Below are positions 37,250 to 50,334 of a stretch of DNA of 64,000 nucleotides, piece by piece. The DNA is from Leucobacter sp. wl10 (GTDB lineage Bacteria; Actinomycetota; Actinomycetes; Actinomycetales; Microbacteriaceae). Each line of letters starts with the position of its first letter. Position 1 is the stretch's first letter. Position numbers and translations under genes: made by a program. The notes beneath the pieces are model-generated. The model was not told the DNA's origin. It saw only the letters and a list, made by a program, of their open reading frames with translations, and ran no database searches. The stretch spans positions 393,853 to 457,852 of the forward strand of contig NZ_KZ983987.1 in assembly GCF_003569785.1 (NCBI RefSeq), given 5' to 3'.

Positions 37250-38707
37250 ATGAGCACGAGGGGCGATGCCGAGTCGCCGCTGCCGGACAGCACGGCCCCA
37301 CCGGGGCCCGACACCGCCCTCGAGGAGGAGGCGGGGCGATCGGCCCGCCTCGACGCCGTGACGGGTCTCGCGAACCGCTCGTCGATGCTGCGCGCCATCG
37401 ATCGGGCGCTCGCGGGTCAGCCGCCCGGCGCGTTCTGCGCCTATCTCTCGTTCAGCGTCGACGAGCTGTCGGCCGTCAACGACGCGTTCGGATACGAGGC
37501 GGGGGACCACCTGCTGCGCGCCGCGGCGGACGGGCTGCGCCGGCTCGAGGGCGCGGACGTGCGGACCGCCCGAACGGGCTCCGGTACGTTCGGGCTGCTG
37601 CTGACCGATCTGGGAGATCGTCAGCGGGCGGCCGAGACGCGCTGCCTGGAGGCGATCGACCAGGTGCTGAGGACGATCAACGGCGCGACCGAGCTGCCCT
37701 CGGGGATGGTGCTCGACGTGTCGACGAGCCTCGGCTTCGTGCTGTGGACGCCCCGGGGCTCCCGCCCCGTGACCGGAGCGGACCCGACCGAACCGGCCGA
37801 CGACGACTGCCCCGCGGACGAGTACATCGAGCCGCACGACTCCGCCGAGATCGTCAAGAGCGCCGACATGGCTCGGAAGCGGGTGCGGCGCACCGGCGGG
37901 CAGATGCGCGTGCGCCGGTTCCGTCACCGCATGACCGACGAGGCGCAGGAGCGGGTGCGGCTCTTCTCCGAGCTGCGACGGGGCGTCGAAGGCGGGGAGC
38001 TGCGGCTCTTCGCGCAGCCCATCGTCGACCGGCATCGCCGCGTGGTCGGAGAGGAGGGGCTGGTGCGCTGGCTGAGCCCCGAGCGCGGCCTGGTGGGGCC
38101 GGACTCGTTCATCCCGCTGGCCGAGCAGACCGGGCTCATCGTCGAGATCGGCGAGTGGGTGCTGCACGAGGCGTGCCGCGTGCTGGCCTCGTGGCGCGAC
38201 GATCCGGATCGCCGCGAGATGACCTTCTCGATCAATCTGAGCGAGGGCCAGCTGCGCACCGACGACTTCGCCGAGCGGGTGCACAGGGCTCTCGCCCGCT
38301 ACGACGTCGCACCGGGACGGCTCAAGCTCGAGCTCACCGAGAGCGTGCTGCACACCGACCTCGACCGCACGATCCGCATGCTCGGTCTGCTGCGCGGGGA
38401 GGGCGTGCTCGCCTCGCTCGACGATTTCGGCACGGGCTACTCCTCGTTGAGCTACCTGCGCCGCCTGCCCGTGCAGCAGCTCAAGATCGACCGCTCCTTC
38501 GTCTCGGAGGTGGTCGACGACGCGCACACCGCCGCCGTCACGCGCACGATCGTGCAGCTGGGCCGCACCTTCGGGCTGCAGGTCGTGGCCGAGGGGGTGG
38601 AGACCGAGGCGCAGTTCGAGGAGCTCTGCGGGCTGGGCGTCGACGCGTTCCAGGGGTATCTCTTCGCCCGTCCGCGCCCGGTGAGCGAGACGCTCCCGGT
38701 CGGGTAG
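37250..38707 (+). CDS. GGDEF-EAL protein with degenerate GGDEF
   Basis: A 485-residue soluble protein. Residues 35-210 are a GGDEF domain (DAVTGLANR at 35), but the signature is GSGTF at 110-114, so diguanylate cyclase activity is probably lost. Residues 240-480 are an EAL domain. Its catalytic set is mostly kept: Glu269 (in EGL instead of EAL), Asn329, Glu361, Asp391-Asp392 (LDDFGTGYSS), Lys412, Glu448 and Gln468. It may therefore hydrolyse cyclic di-GMP or sense it. No sensor or membrane segment is attached. The gene follows tatB by 14 bases, with GAAGGAGAG before ATG. Confidence 0.88.
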   Translation: MSTRGDAESPLPDSTAPPGPDTALEEEAGRSARLDAVTGLANRSSMLRAIDRALAGQPPGAFCAYLSFSVDELSAVNDAFGYEAGDHLLRAAADGLRRLEGADVRTARTGSGTFGLLLTDLGDRQRAAETRCLEAIDQVLRTINGATELPSGMVLDVSTSLGFVLWTPRGSRPVTGADPTEPADDDCPADEYIEPHDSAEIVKSADMARKRVRRTGGQMRVRRFRHRMTDEAQERVRLFSELRRGVEGGELRLFAQPIVDRHRRVVGEEGLVRWLSPERGLVGPDSFIPLAEQTGLIVEIGEWVLHEACRVLASWRDDPDRREMTFSINLSEGQLRTDDFAERVHRALARYDVAPGRLKLELTESVLHTDLDRTIRMLGLLRGEGVLASLDDFGTGYSSLSYLRRLPVQQLKIDRSFVSEVVDDAHTAAVTRTIVQLGRTFGLQVVAEGVETEAQFEELCGLGVDAFQGYLFARPRPVSETLPVG

Positions 38708-38760
38708 ACGACGTCTCCGGGCGCACCCGCGTCCGCTGCCCCGGATCCGGCGCCCGCGAT

Positions 38761-39936
38761 TCAGCGCGGTGCGATCCCCAGCGGCCGTCCCGACAGCCCG
38801 CGGCCCAGGGCGTCGACGCGGCGGGCGACGCGCAGCACCTCCGCGGCGGCGGGGTCTTCGGGGTGGGCGAGCACCGCGGGCTCGCCCCGGTCGCCGGCCT
38901 CGCGGAACAGCGGGCTCAGCGGCACGCTGCCGAGCAGCGGCGCCTCACCGGGATCCGGGTCTCCCGCGTCTCCCGGGGCGGCCGCGCTCAGCCGCTCCGA
39001 GACGAGACGCCCGCCTCCGGTGCCGAACACGTCGAGTACGCTGCCGTCGGGCTGCACCAGACCCGCCATGTTCTCGACGACGCCGATGACCCGCTGACCG
39101 GTGCGGCGGGCGACGAGGGCGCTGCGCACGGCGACATCTGCCGCGGACTGTTGCGGTGTGGTCACGACGAGCACCTCGGCCTGGGGGAGCAGCTGCCCCA
39201 CGCTGATCGCGATGTCGCCGGTGCCGGGAGGCAGGTCGAGCAGCAGCACGTCGAGGTCGCCGAACCAGACATCGCGCAGGAACTGCTCGATGGTGCGGTG
39301 CAGCATCGGTCCGCGCCACGACACGGCGGTGCTGCGCGGATCCGCCTCGCCGAGGAACATGCCGATCGAGATGACCTTCACGCCGAACGCGACGGGGGGC
39401 AGGATCATGTCGTCCACGCGGGTCGGCTGCTCGGTGCGGCCGTCGCGGCTGAGGCCCAGGATGCCCGGGATCGAGAAACCGAAGACGTCGGCGTCGATGA
39501 GACCGACCGAGCGGCCCTGCGCCGCGAGCGCGACCGCGAGCCCGGCGGTGAGCGAAGACTTGCCGACGCCGCCCTTGCCGCTCGTGACCGCGATGACGCG
39601 CGTGAGCGAGTCGGGGCCGAACTGCTGCGGCCGCGATCCGCGATCCCCGCGCACCCGCTCGATGAAGGCCCGCCGCTCCGTCGGGGTCATCACGCCCACG
39701 CGCACCTCGGCTCCGGTCACCCCGGCCGCCCCGAGGGCGGCGGCGCGCACGTCGGCCTCGATGCGCCGGGCGGCCGGGCAGCCCGCGATCGTCAGCAGGA
39801 TGGAGACCTCGGCGCTCCCGTTCTCGTCCACGCGCACCTCGCGCACCATGCCCAGCTCGGTGACGGGGCGCAGGATCTCCGGGTCGCGCACGCGTTCGAG
39901 CGCGGTCCAGACGGCCTGTTCAGCGCTCGTCGGCAT
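38761..39936 (-). CDS. mrp: Mrp/NBP35-family iron-sulfur carrier ATPase
   Basis: A 391-residue P-loop ATPase. Residues 1-95 form an MIP18/DUF59 domain (VWTALERVRDPEILRPVTEL), and the ATPase follows with the deviant Walker A SGKGGVGKSSLT, LIDADVFGFSIPGILG and LLDLPPGTGDIA. These proteins carry and insert Fe-S clusters. The start ATG lies inside the end of the DUF1003 gene (17-base overlap). Mrp sits in the same neighbourhood in M. tuberculosis (Rv1229c). Confidence 0.95.
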   Translation of the reverse strand: MPTSAEQAVWTALERVRDPEILRPVTELGMVREVRVDENGSAEVSILLTIAGCPAARRIEADVRAAALGAAGVTGAEVRVGVMTPTERRAFIERVRGDRGSRPQQFGPDSLTRVIAVTSGKGGVGKSSLTAGLAVALAAQGRSVGLIDADVFGFSIPGILGLSRDGRTEQPTRVDDMILPPVAFGVKVISIGMFLGEADPRSTAVSWRGPMLHRTIEQFLRDVWFGDLDVLLLDLPPGTGDIAISVGQLLPQAEVLVVTTPQQSAADVAVRSALVARRTGQRVIGVVENMAGLVQPDGSVLDVFGTGGGRLVSERLSAAAPGDAGDPDPGEAPLLGSVPLSPLFREAGDRGEPAVLAHPEDPAAAEVLRVARRVDALGRGLSGRPLGIAPR

Positions 39937-40498
39937 TCGGGACCTCTTCGGCGGGCGGGCGATCCGGATCCTCGACCGCGCGCTCCGCCTCCAGATCCGC
40001 GAGCAGGGCCCGCAGCTCGGCGCGCACGAAGTCGCGATCCGGCAGGTCCTTGATGGCGAGTCGCAGCGCCACGACCTCGCGGGCGAGGAACTCCGTGTCG
40101 GCGAGGTTGCGCTCGGCGCGCTGCCGATCCTGCTCGATCTGCACGCGGTCGCGGTCGTCCTGGCGGTTCTGGGCCAGCAGGATGAGCGGCGCGGCGTAGG
40201 AGGCCTGCAGGGAGAGCAGCAGCGTGAGCGCCGTGAAGCCGAGCGCCGCACTGTCGAAGCGCAGGGGCTCGGGCGAGAGGGAGTTCCACACGAGCCAGAG
40301 GACGCAGAACACCGTGAGCACGAGCAAGAACCAGGGCGTGCCCATGCCGCGGGCGATGCCCTCGCTCCAGCGGCCGAAGCGCTCCGTGCCGGCGGCCCGG
40401 CGCCGGCCGCCCGGCTCGGAGGAACGGGCGGCGCGGCCGCCGATGGTGCGCGGCGCGTCGAGGCCGGGATCGCGCCTGAAGCGCCCGAAGATGCTCAT
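39920..40498 (-). CDS. DUF1003 membrane protein
   Basis: A 192-residue protein with two membrane helices (WFLLVLTVFCVLWLVWN and the segment ending in LTLLLSLQASYAAPLILLAQ), followed by a charged helical tail with NRQDDRDRVQIEQDRQRAE. The last part is typical of DUF1003, of unknown function. It overlaps the preceding MgtE-N gene (ATGA) and mrp, so three genes form one unit. Cotranscription of mrp with this pair is a conserved actinobacterial arrangement. Confidence 0.9.
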   Translation of the reverse strand: MSIFGRFRRDPGLDAPRTIGGRAARSSEPGGRRRAAGTERFGRWSEGIARGMGTPWFLLVLTVFCVLWLVWNSLSPEPLRFDSAALGFTALTLLLSLQASYAAPLILLAQNRQDDRDRVQIEQDRQRAERNLADTEFLAREVVALRLAIKDLPDRDFVRAELRALLADLEAERAVEDPDRPPAEEVPNADER

Positions 40499-41778
40499 CG
40501 CGCGGCCCCCGATCCACCGGAGGGCGTAGGTTCGTCGTCGGCGTGGCGCCAGCCGTCCGGCAGGAGGTGGTCGAGCACGTCGTCGACCGTGACCACGCCC
40601 ACGAGCCGGTTCTGGTCGTCGACGACGGGCATCGCGACCAGGTCGTAGCTCGCGAGCCTCCGCGACACCTCGGCGGCGCTCGCGTTCACGGTCACCGGTT
40701 CGATCTCGGTGTCGATGAGCGAGACCAGGCGCTCGTGCGGAGGGTAGCGCAGCATGCGCTGGAAGTGGGCCACGCCGACGTACTCTCCGGTGGGCGTCTC
40801 GTAGGGCGGGTGCGTGACGTAGACGGCCGAGGCCATGGCCGGCGGGATCTCGGCGCGCCGGATCATGGCGAGCCCCTCGGCGACGCTCGACTCGCCCGAG
40901 AGCACGATCGGCGCGGGGCTCATGAGCCCGCCCGCGGTGTCGCCCTCGTACTCGAGCAGGCGGCGCACGTCCTCGGCCTCCTCGGGCTCCATGAGGTCGA
41001 GCAGCTCCTCGCCCTTCGCGGCGGGCAGCGCGGCGATGAGATCGGCCGCGTCGTCCGGCTCCATGCGGTCGAGCACGTCGGCCGTGCGGTCGGAGGGGAG
41101 CTGCGCGAGCAGCGCGAGCTGATCCTGCTCGCTCATCTCCTCGAGAGCGTCGGCCACCCGCTCGTCCGGCAGCTCGCCGATCACCTCGATCATGCGGTTG
41201 CGGGGGAGCTCGAGCAGCGCCTCGGCGAGGTCCGCGGGCTTCAGGTCGACCATCGTCTGGATCAGCAGCTCCGCCGACTGCGAGCCGCCGCCCGCGCTCG
41301 GCAGCCGCAGCTTCGACCAGCGCACGATGCGCGAGTCGCCTCGGCTGAACGGCGCCGCCGGCTTGGGCAGGCGCACGAACACCTCGGAGACCAGCCACTC
41401 GCCCGAGCGGGTGCGCTCGATCGCGGCGTCCTCGATGCGCGCGGCGACGAGCGGGCCCTCCGCCTGCTCGGGAGCGAGCTGCACGTCACGGCCGATCAGC
41501 TCGGCGATCATGCGGGTCTCGCCGCCGCGCTGCTCGAAGCGGCGCACGTTGATGAGCCCGGTCGTGATGACCTGGCCGGAGCCGATCGAGGTGACGCGTC
41601 CGATCGGCACGAACACGCGGCGCTTGCCGGGGATCTCCACGATCAGCCCGACCACGCGCGGCGCGCTCGCCGCGCGGAAGACGACCAGCACGTCGCGCAC
41701 CTTGCCGATCCGGTCGCCCACCGGATCGAACACACCGCGCCCCGCGAGGCGCCCGACGAAGACCCTCGAAACACTCAC
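40495..41778 (-). CDS. PRC-barrel, MgtE-N and CBS domain protein without a channel
   Basis: A 427-residue cytoplasmic protein. Residues 1-100 resemble a PRC barrel (RLAGRGVFDPVGDRIGKVRDV), residues ~180-290 are MgtE N-terminal superhelical repeats (LADALEEMSEQDQLALLAQL-like units), and ~300-415 carry two CBS motifs (LMSPAPIVLSGESSVAEGL, MPVVDDQNRLVGVVTVDDV). MgtE uses N and CBS domains to gate its Mg2+ channel, but the transmembrane domain is absent here, as in Rv1232c. TAGCGT lies six bases before GTG, so it is likely leaderless and is the operon's first gene. The role may be Mg2+ or nucleotide sensing, by inference. Confidence 0.88.
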   Translation of the reverse strand: MSVSRVFVGRLAGRGVFDPVGDRIGKVRDVLVVFRAASAPRVVGLIVEIPGKRRVFVPIGRVTSIGSGQVITTGLINVRRFEQRGGETRMIAELIGRDVQLAPEQAEGPLVAARIEDAAIERTRSGEWLVSEVFVRLPKPAAPFSRGDSRIVRWSKLRLPSAGGGSQSAELLIQTMVDLKPADLAEALLELPRNRMIEVIGELPDERVADALEEMSEQDQLALLAQLPSDRTADVLDRMEPDDAADLIAALPAAKGEELLDLMEPEEAEDVRRLLEYEGDTAGGLMSPAPIVLSGESSVAEGLAMIRRAEIPPAMASAVYVTHPPYETPTGEYVGVAHFQRMLRYPPHERLVSLIDTEIEPVTVNASAAEVSRRLASYDLVAMPVVDDQNRLVGVVTVDDVLDHLLPDGWRHADDEPTPSGGSGAAR

Positions 41779-41941
41779 AGCACTACGCTACCCCTCCCGG
41801 ACGCCGGGAGGGGACGAATCACGGCCGCGCGGTTCGCCCGGGTGAGTCTCGGTGCGCCTCGGTCCGCCTTCGCCGGTCCCGGTTCGCCTCGGGCTGAATC
41901 CCGTGCCACCGCTCGGCCCCTCGGAATGGGAGAATCGAGGT

Positions 41942-42439
41942 ATGAGTACTCCAGGCCCCCTCCGCCCCTCTCGCGTGCCCCCGATGCCCGAGATCCCGAA
42001 GGGCGAGATCGTCTCCACCTACGACCGCTACGAGCACGCGAAGCACGCCGTCGACGTGCTCGCGCGGGCGAGCTTCCCCGTGCAGCAGATCAGCATCGTC
42101 GGCAACGACGTGCGCAGCGTCGAGCGGGTCACCGGCCGGCTCACCTACGGCCGCGTCGCGCTCATGGGCGCGCTCTCCGGCGCGTACCTCGGCCTCTTCC
42201 TCGGTCTGCTGCTGTTCATCTTCCAGCCCGACAACGCCGCGATCCTCGGCGTCTTCGTGTCGGCCGTGGTGATCGGCGCGGGCTTCGGCATGCTCTTCGG
42301 CGTGCTCTCCTACGCGATGAACCGCAACCGCCGCGACTTCTCGTCGGTCATGCAGATGGTGGCGACCCGCTACGACCTCGTGACCGAGCCGGAGCTCGTG
42401 CAGCAGGCGCGCCAGATCCTCACCGCCTCGACGCAGTAG
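41942..42439 (+). CDS. General stress-type membrane protein (YflT/GSP17M-like)
   Basis: A 165-residue protein. The N-terminal cytoplasmic part VSTYDRYEHAKHAVDVLARA with the following IVGNDVR is typical of the heat-induced stress protein YflT/17M domain. Two or three hydrophobic segments follow (MGALSGAYLGLFLGLLLFIF, LGVFVSAVVIGAGFGMLFG), and then YDLVTEPELVQQAR. Function is unknown. It is divergent from the MgtE-N operon with a 163-base gap that shows no other gene. Confidence 0.85.
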   Translation: MSTPGPLRPSRVPPMPEIPKGEIVSTYDRYEHAKHAVDVLARASFPVQQISIVGNDVRSVERVTGRLTYGRVALMGALSGAYLGLFLGLLLFIFQPDNAAILGVFVSAVVIGAGFGMLFGVLSYAMNRNRRDFSSVMQMVATRYDLVTEPELVQQARQILTASTQ

Positions 42440-42554
42440 GCTCCCGGCGCAGCGGGAGCGGCGAGTCCGCCGCGGCTCGCCCTGCGAGGGGGAGCGATGG
42501 TCGCCCGGCACCCGGGTCGGCCATACACCCATACTCGGTGGTGTTCTCGTCTGC

Positions 42555-42780
42555 ATGAAGACCACGCTGAACCTCCCCGATGCGCTGCTGGAGGCGGTCA
42601 AACGCCGGGCGAGCGACGAGGGGCGCACCCAGACGAGCGTGATCGAAGACGCCATCCGGCGGCTGCTGCGCGATGAGGTGCGCGCTCCGCATCGGCCGAT
42701 GCCCACATTCGGCGGACCCGGGGGAGAACGCGCTGCTCGTCGATCTGGAGGATCGGGCGGTCCGCGCGGCCGCGGGCCTA
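42555..42780 (+). pseudogene. Frameshifted VapB-type antitoxin remnant, toxin missing
   Basis: The first ~56 codons encode a ribbon-helix-helix antitoxin of the VapB type: MKTTLNLPDALLEAVKRRAS, then TQTSVIEDAIRRLLRDE and PTFGG. At a G5 run (42720-42724) the expected C-terminal toxin-binding tail continues in the +1 frame as ENALLVDLEDRAVRAA. One extra G would explain this. No stop follows in that frame before the gene runs into the convergent hrpA 3' end, and no PIN-domain toxin follows. It is a decayed orphan antitoxin, unless the shift is a sequencing error. Confidence 0.7.
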
Positions 42781-45700
42781 CCCGTCGCGCAGGGCCCTCT
42801 GGATGCGCTGCAGCGACACCGGCTCGGCGGTGCGCAACTGCTGGGCGAAGAGGCTCACGCGCAGCTCCTCGACGAGCCAGCGGGCGCGCACCAGGTGCTC
42901 GGGCGCCTCGGGCGGCAGCGGGATCGTCCCGCCGGCCCGCTCGTAGAGGGAGAGGGCCCGATCCACCTCGTTCAGCCGCCCCCGGTCGCGCCCCGGATCC
43001 TCGGTGAGCCCCCGCATGCGCAGTCGCACGGCTTCGAGGTACACCGGCAGCCGCTCGAGCTGCGCGAGCCCCGTGCGCGAGACGAACTGCTCGTGCACGA
43101 GGCCGTCGATCTGGGCGGCGGCGCCCGCCACCTGGCCCAGCACCCGGATGGATTTCGCCTCGTCGATAGCCCTGCGAGCCAGTCGCGCGCCGTCGAGCAC
43201 GCGCGCGGTGAGGGCGATCGCGGTGTAGATCTCGTCGATGAGGGATCGCGCGTACTCGTTTGCGACGGCCTCGAACGCCGCGGCGGACCACACCAGGCCG
43301 TCGGGCGCGCGACGGCGGATCGCCCGGTCGGCGACGGCGAGCGACACGTCGGCGATCGCGGCGTCGAGCGTGCGGTGGGGGCCCGCGCCCAGCAGCAGCT
43401 TCTCCTGGTTGGAGAGGTGCTCGCGCACGTAGCTCGCGGGCGAGGGCGAACTCAGCGCGAGCAGGCGCCGGATGCCGCGCCGCGACAGGCGCGCCTGCTC
43501 GGCCTCGTCGGCGACGAGCACCAGGTCGACGCTCGTGCGGCGGTCGACGATCGCCGGATACGCCCGCACGACTCCGGCCCCGGCTCCTCCGCGGCCCTTC
43601 GCGTAGGCGGTGTCGACGTGCCTGGGCAGTTCGCCGAACTCCCACCTCACGGCCCCCGTTCGCTCGAGCTCGCTCTTGGGCAGCGCCGCCGCCGCGACCC
43701 GGGCGACGCCCCGCGTCGCGCGATCCCTGTGGGCGGCCTGCAGCCGTCCCAGGTCCTTGCCCGTGCCGACGGTGCGCCCGCGGCCGTCGACCACGCGGAA
43801 CGTCGGCGTGAGGTGCGCGGGCAGGCGCGAGGGATCGAAGTCGTCGGGGGAGACGGGTATGCTCGTGCGGCGCCGGATCTCGTCGGCGAGCAGCTGCGCG
43901 AGGGAGGGCGCGGCGTCCGCCGCCGGCGCGTCGAGGCGGGGCCCGACGGCCTCGAGCAGGGTGCGTGCCCAGTCGGCGGCGGGCACGACGTGCTTGCGGA
44001 TCGCCTTCGGCAGCGTCTTGATGAGCGCCGTGACGAGCTCCTGGCGCAGGCCGGGCACGAGCTTCTCGAAGTCGGAGCCCTCGAGTCGTGGCAGCAGCGG
44101 CAGCGGCACGTTGACGGTCACGCCGTCGTCGTCGGCCGCGGGGTCGAAGCGGTACCCGAGCCGCAGAGTCTGGTCGCCGTGCGTCCACTGCCTGGGGAAC
44201 TCGCTCTCGTCGACCTCCTCCGCCTCGTCCTCGAGCAGGTCCTCGCGGCGCATGGTGAGCAGCTTCGGCCGCTTCCGCTGCTCCTCCTTCCACCACCCCT
44301 CGAAGTCGCGCACGCTCGCGACGTGCTCCGGGATCCGCGCGTCGTAGAACTCGAACACGGCGTCGTCGTCGCCGACGATGTCGCGGCGACGCGCGCGCTC
44401 CTCGAGCTGCTCGAGCTCGCGGCGCAGCTGCCGATTGGCCCGGTCGAAGGCGAACGTCGCGCCTCCGCCGGGCACCTCCCACTCGCCGTCGACGAGCGCG
44501 TGGCGGATGAACAGCTCGCGCGCCTCCTCCCGGTCGAAGCGGGACAGCTGCACGCGGCGCCGATCCACGATCGGCACGCCGTAGAGGGTCACCCGCTCGT
44601 ACGCGACGGCCGCCCCCTGCTTCTTCTCCCAGTGCGGCTCGCTGATCTGCCGCTTCGCGAGCTCACCGGCGAGCTCCTCCGCCCACGCGGGATCGACCGA
44701 GGCGTTCGAGCGGGCGAAGAGCCGCGAGGTCTCGACGAGCTCGACGCTCATCACGACCTCGGGGGGCTTCCTCGCGAGCACCGACCCCGGGTGCAGCGCG
44801 AAGCGGGTGCCGCGCGATCCCAGGTACTCCTGAGCGGGCCGGCGCTTGACGGCTCCGGGTGCGCCGCGGCCGCGAGCGGGGGCGCTGCGATCCTGCCGGT
44901 CGTCGCGCACCCCGAGCTGCGAGAGCAGGCCGGCCAGGATCGAGCGGTGGATCGACTCGCCCGATCCCGGACTCGAGCTCGACCCGGATCCCTCGTTCCC
45001 CCCGTCGCCCCGCCCGAGCCCGCGACCGGCGGCCGCGCCTCCCTTGACTCCGGCGATGCGCGTCAGCTGCCGGTACAGGTCCATCCACTCGCGCACGCGC
45101 AGGAAGTTGAGGTACTCGGCCTTGCACAGGCGCCGGAACGCGCTCGACGAGAGCGCCTCCTGCTGCTCCCGCAGGTGGTTCCAGAGGTTCAGCAGGGTCA
45201 TCAGGTCGCCCTGCGGGTCGGCGAAGCGGGCGTGCGCGGCGGCTGCGGACGAGAACGCGAGGCGTTCTCCCGGCCGCCGCGGTGGCGCCACTGCGCCAGG
45301 GTCGGCCTGCGCCCGCTTCTCAGCCGGGCGCTCTCGCACGTCCTGGACGGTGAGGCCGGCGACGATCGCGAGCACCTCGGGCACGACGCCGTGCCGGCGG
45401 GCCTCGACCACCATGCGGGCGAAGCGGGGCTCGATGGGCAGACGGGAGAGTTCGCGGCCGATCCTCGTGATGCGGTGGGCGCCCTTCGCGCGGCCGGAAC
45501 CGCCGGACCCGCGACCGGACGCCGCCTCGACCGCGCCGAGCTCGGCGAGCAGCCCGAGACCGTCGGCGATCCCGCGCCGATCCGGGGGCGTGAGGAACGG
45601 GAACCCCTCGATGTCGCCGAGGCCCAGCGCGAGCATCTGCAGGATCACGGAGGCGAGGCCGGTGCGCCGGATCTCGGGCTCGGTGAACTCGGGGCGGCCC

Positions 45701-46830
45701 TCGAAGTCCTCCTCGGAGTAGAGACGGATCGCGACGCCCGGGCTGGTGCGGCCCGAGCGGCCGGAGCGCTGGTTCGCGCTCGCCTGCGACACCGCCTCGA
45801 TGGGCAGCCGCTGCACCTTGCTGCGCGCGGAGTAGCGCGAGATGCGGGCGGTGCCGGCGTCGATGACGTAGCGGATGCCGGGCACGGTGAGCGACGTCTC
45901 GGCCACGTTCGTGGCGAGCACGATGCGGCGGGCGCCTGCGACCCGCGAGCGCTCGAAGACGCGGTGCTGCTCGGCGGCGCTGAGGCGGCCGTACAGCGGC
46001 AGGATCTCGACGGGCCCGGCCCGATCCCGCCCGACGCGACCGCGGAGCGCGTCGGCCGCGTCGCGGATCTCGGCCTCGCCGCTCAGGAACACCAGGACGT
46101 CGCCGGGCTCCTCGCGGGAGAGCTCCTCGACCGCGTCGCCGACCGCGTCGAAGAGGTCGCGCTCCTCCGTCCGGGTACTCGGCGCCTCGCCGCGGGGATC
46201 AGGCACCCCGATCTGCTGCACGAGCGGCCGGTACCGGATCTCCACGGGGTACGTGCGCCCCGACACCTCGATGATCGGGGCGGGCCGCTTCGTCTTCGGG
46301 TCGGCGAAGTGCCGGGCGAACGACTCCGGGTCGATCGTCGCGGAGGTGATGATGACTTTGAGATCGGGGCGCCGGGGGAGCAGCGTCCCCAGGTATCCGA
46401 GCAGGAAGTCGATGTTGAGACTGCGCTCGTGGGCCTCGTCGATGATGATCGTGTCGTACGCCCGCAGGTCGCGGTCGCGGTGGATCGCGCTCAGCAGGAT
46501 CCCGTCGGTCATCAGGCGGATGCGCGTATCGGCCGACACCCGGTCGGTGAAGCGCACCTGGTAGCCGACGAGCCCGCCCAGCTCCGAGCCGAGCTCCTCG
46601 GCGATGCGCTCGGCGATGGCGCGGGCGGCGATGCGGCGCGGCTGCGTGTGCGCGATGCGCTCGCGGCCGAGCGCGAGGGCGATCTTGGGCAGCTGCGTGG
46701 TCTTGCCCGAGCCGGTCTCGCCCGCGACGATGACCACCTGGTGGTCGCGGATCGCCTCCGCGATCCCGTCCCGCATCCGCGAAACCGGGAGGTCCTCTGG
46801 GAACTCGATGTGCGGCGCGGGCTGAGGCAT
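42778..46830 (-). CDS. hrpA: ATP-dependent RNA helicase HrpA
   Basis: A 1350-residue DEAH-box helicase. Motif I is VAGETGSGKTTQLP (residues ~35-48), Ia THTQPRR-like AHTQPRR, motif II IIIDEAHERSLN, motif III TSATIDPES and motif VI QRSGRSGRTSPG. After the helicase core come the helicase-associated HA2 and OB domains and the long DUF3418 C-terminal part typical of HrpA. Glycine/serine and arginine-rich insertions lie near residues 590-650. It remodels RNA or ribosomes; in E. coli it acts on stalled ribosomes and mRNA processing. The 3' end runs into the antitoxin remnant. Confidence 0.95.
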   Translation of the reverse strand: MPQPAPHIEFPEDLPVSRMRDGIAEAIRDHQVVIVAGETGSGKTTQLPKIALALGRERIAHTQPRRIAARAIAERIAEELGSELGGLVGYQVRFTDRVSADTRIRLMTDGILLSAIHRDRDLRAYDTIIIDEAHERSLNIDFLLGYLGTLLPRRPDLKVIITSATIDPESFARHFADPKTKRPAPIIEVSGRTYPVEIRYRPLVQQIGVPDPRGEAPSTRTEERDLFDAVGDAVEELSREEPGDVLVFLSGEAEIRDAADALRGRVGRDRAGPVEILPLYGRLSAAEQHRVFERSRVAGARRIVLATNVAETSLTVPGIRYVIDAGTARISRYSARSKVQRLPIEAVSQASANQRSGRSGRTSPGVAIRLYSEEDFEGRPEFTEPEIRRTGLASVILQMLALGLGDIEGFPFLTPPDRRGIADGLGLLAELGAVEAASGRGSGGSGRAKGAHRITRIGRELSRLPIEPRFARMVVEARRHGVVPEVLAIVAGLTVQDVRERPAEKRAQADPGAVAPPRRPGERLAFSSAAAAHARFADPQGDLMTLLNLWNHLREQQEALSSSAFRRLCKAEYLNFLRVREWMDLYRQLTRIAGVKGGAAAGRGLGRGDGGNEGSGSSSSPGSGESIHRSILAGLLSQLGVRDDRQDRSAPARGRGAPGAVKRRPAQEYLGSRGTRFALHPGSVLARKPPEVVMSVELVETSRLFARSNASVDPAWAEELAGELAKRQISEPHWEKKQGAAVAYERVTLYGVPIVDRRRVQLSRFDREEARELFIRHALVDGEWEVPGGGATFAFDRANRQLRRELEQLEERARRRDIVGDDDAVFEFYDARIPEHVASVRDFEGWWKEEQRKRPKLLTMRREDLLEDEAEEVDESEFPRQWTHGDQTLRLGYRFDPAADDDGVTVNVPLPLLPRLEGSDFEKLVPGLRQELVTALIKTLPKAIRKHVVPAADWARTLLEAVGPRLDAPAADAAPSLAQLLADEIRRRTSIPVSPDDFDPSRLPAHLTPTFRVVDGRGRTVGTGKDLGRLQAAHRDRATRGVARVAAAALPKSELERTGAVRWEFGELPRHVDTAYAKGRGGAGAGVVRAYPAIVDRRTSVDLVLVADEAEQARLSRRGIRRLLALSSPSPASYVREHLSNQEKLLLGAGPHRTLDAAIADVSLAVADRAIRRRAPDGLVWSAAAFEAVANEYARSLIDEIYTAIALTARVLDGARLARRAIDEAKSIRVLGQVAGAAAQIDGLVHEQFVSRTGLAQLERLPVYLEAVRLRMRGLTEDPGRDRGRLNEVDRALSLYERAGGTIPLPPEAPEHLVRARWLVEELRVSLFAQQLRTAEPVSLQRIQRALRDG

Positions 46831-46901
46831 GATGCTCCCATTATCCCGCGCGTAGACTGGGCCCGCAGAACCCCGAGCGATCCCGAGCGAAAGCGAGACC
46901 C

Positions 46902-50268
<3,367 letters not shown>

Positions 50269-50334
50269 CGGTGCCCGCGGCTCCGCCAGCGGGCGACTCG
50301 CGAACCGGGACTCCTCGGCCCGTCGCGTGGCGCG

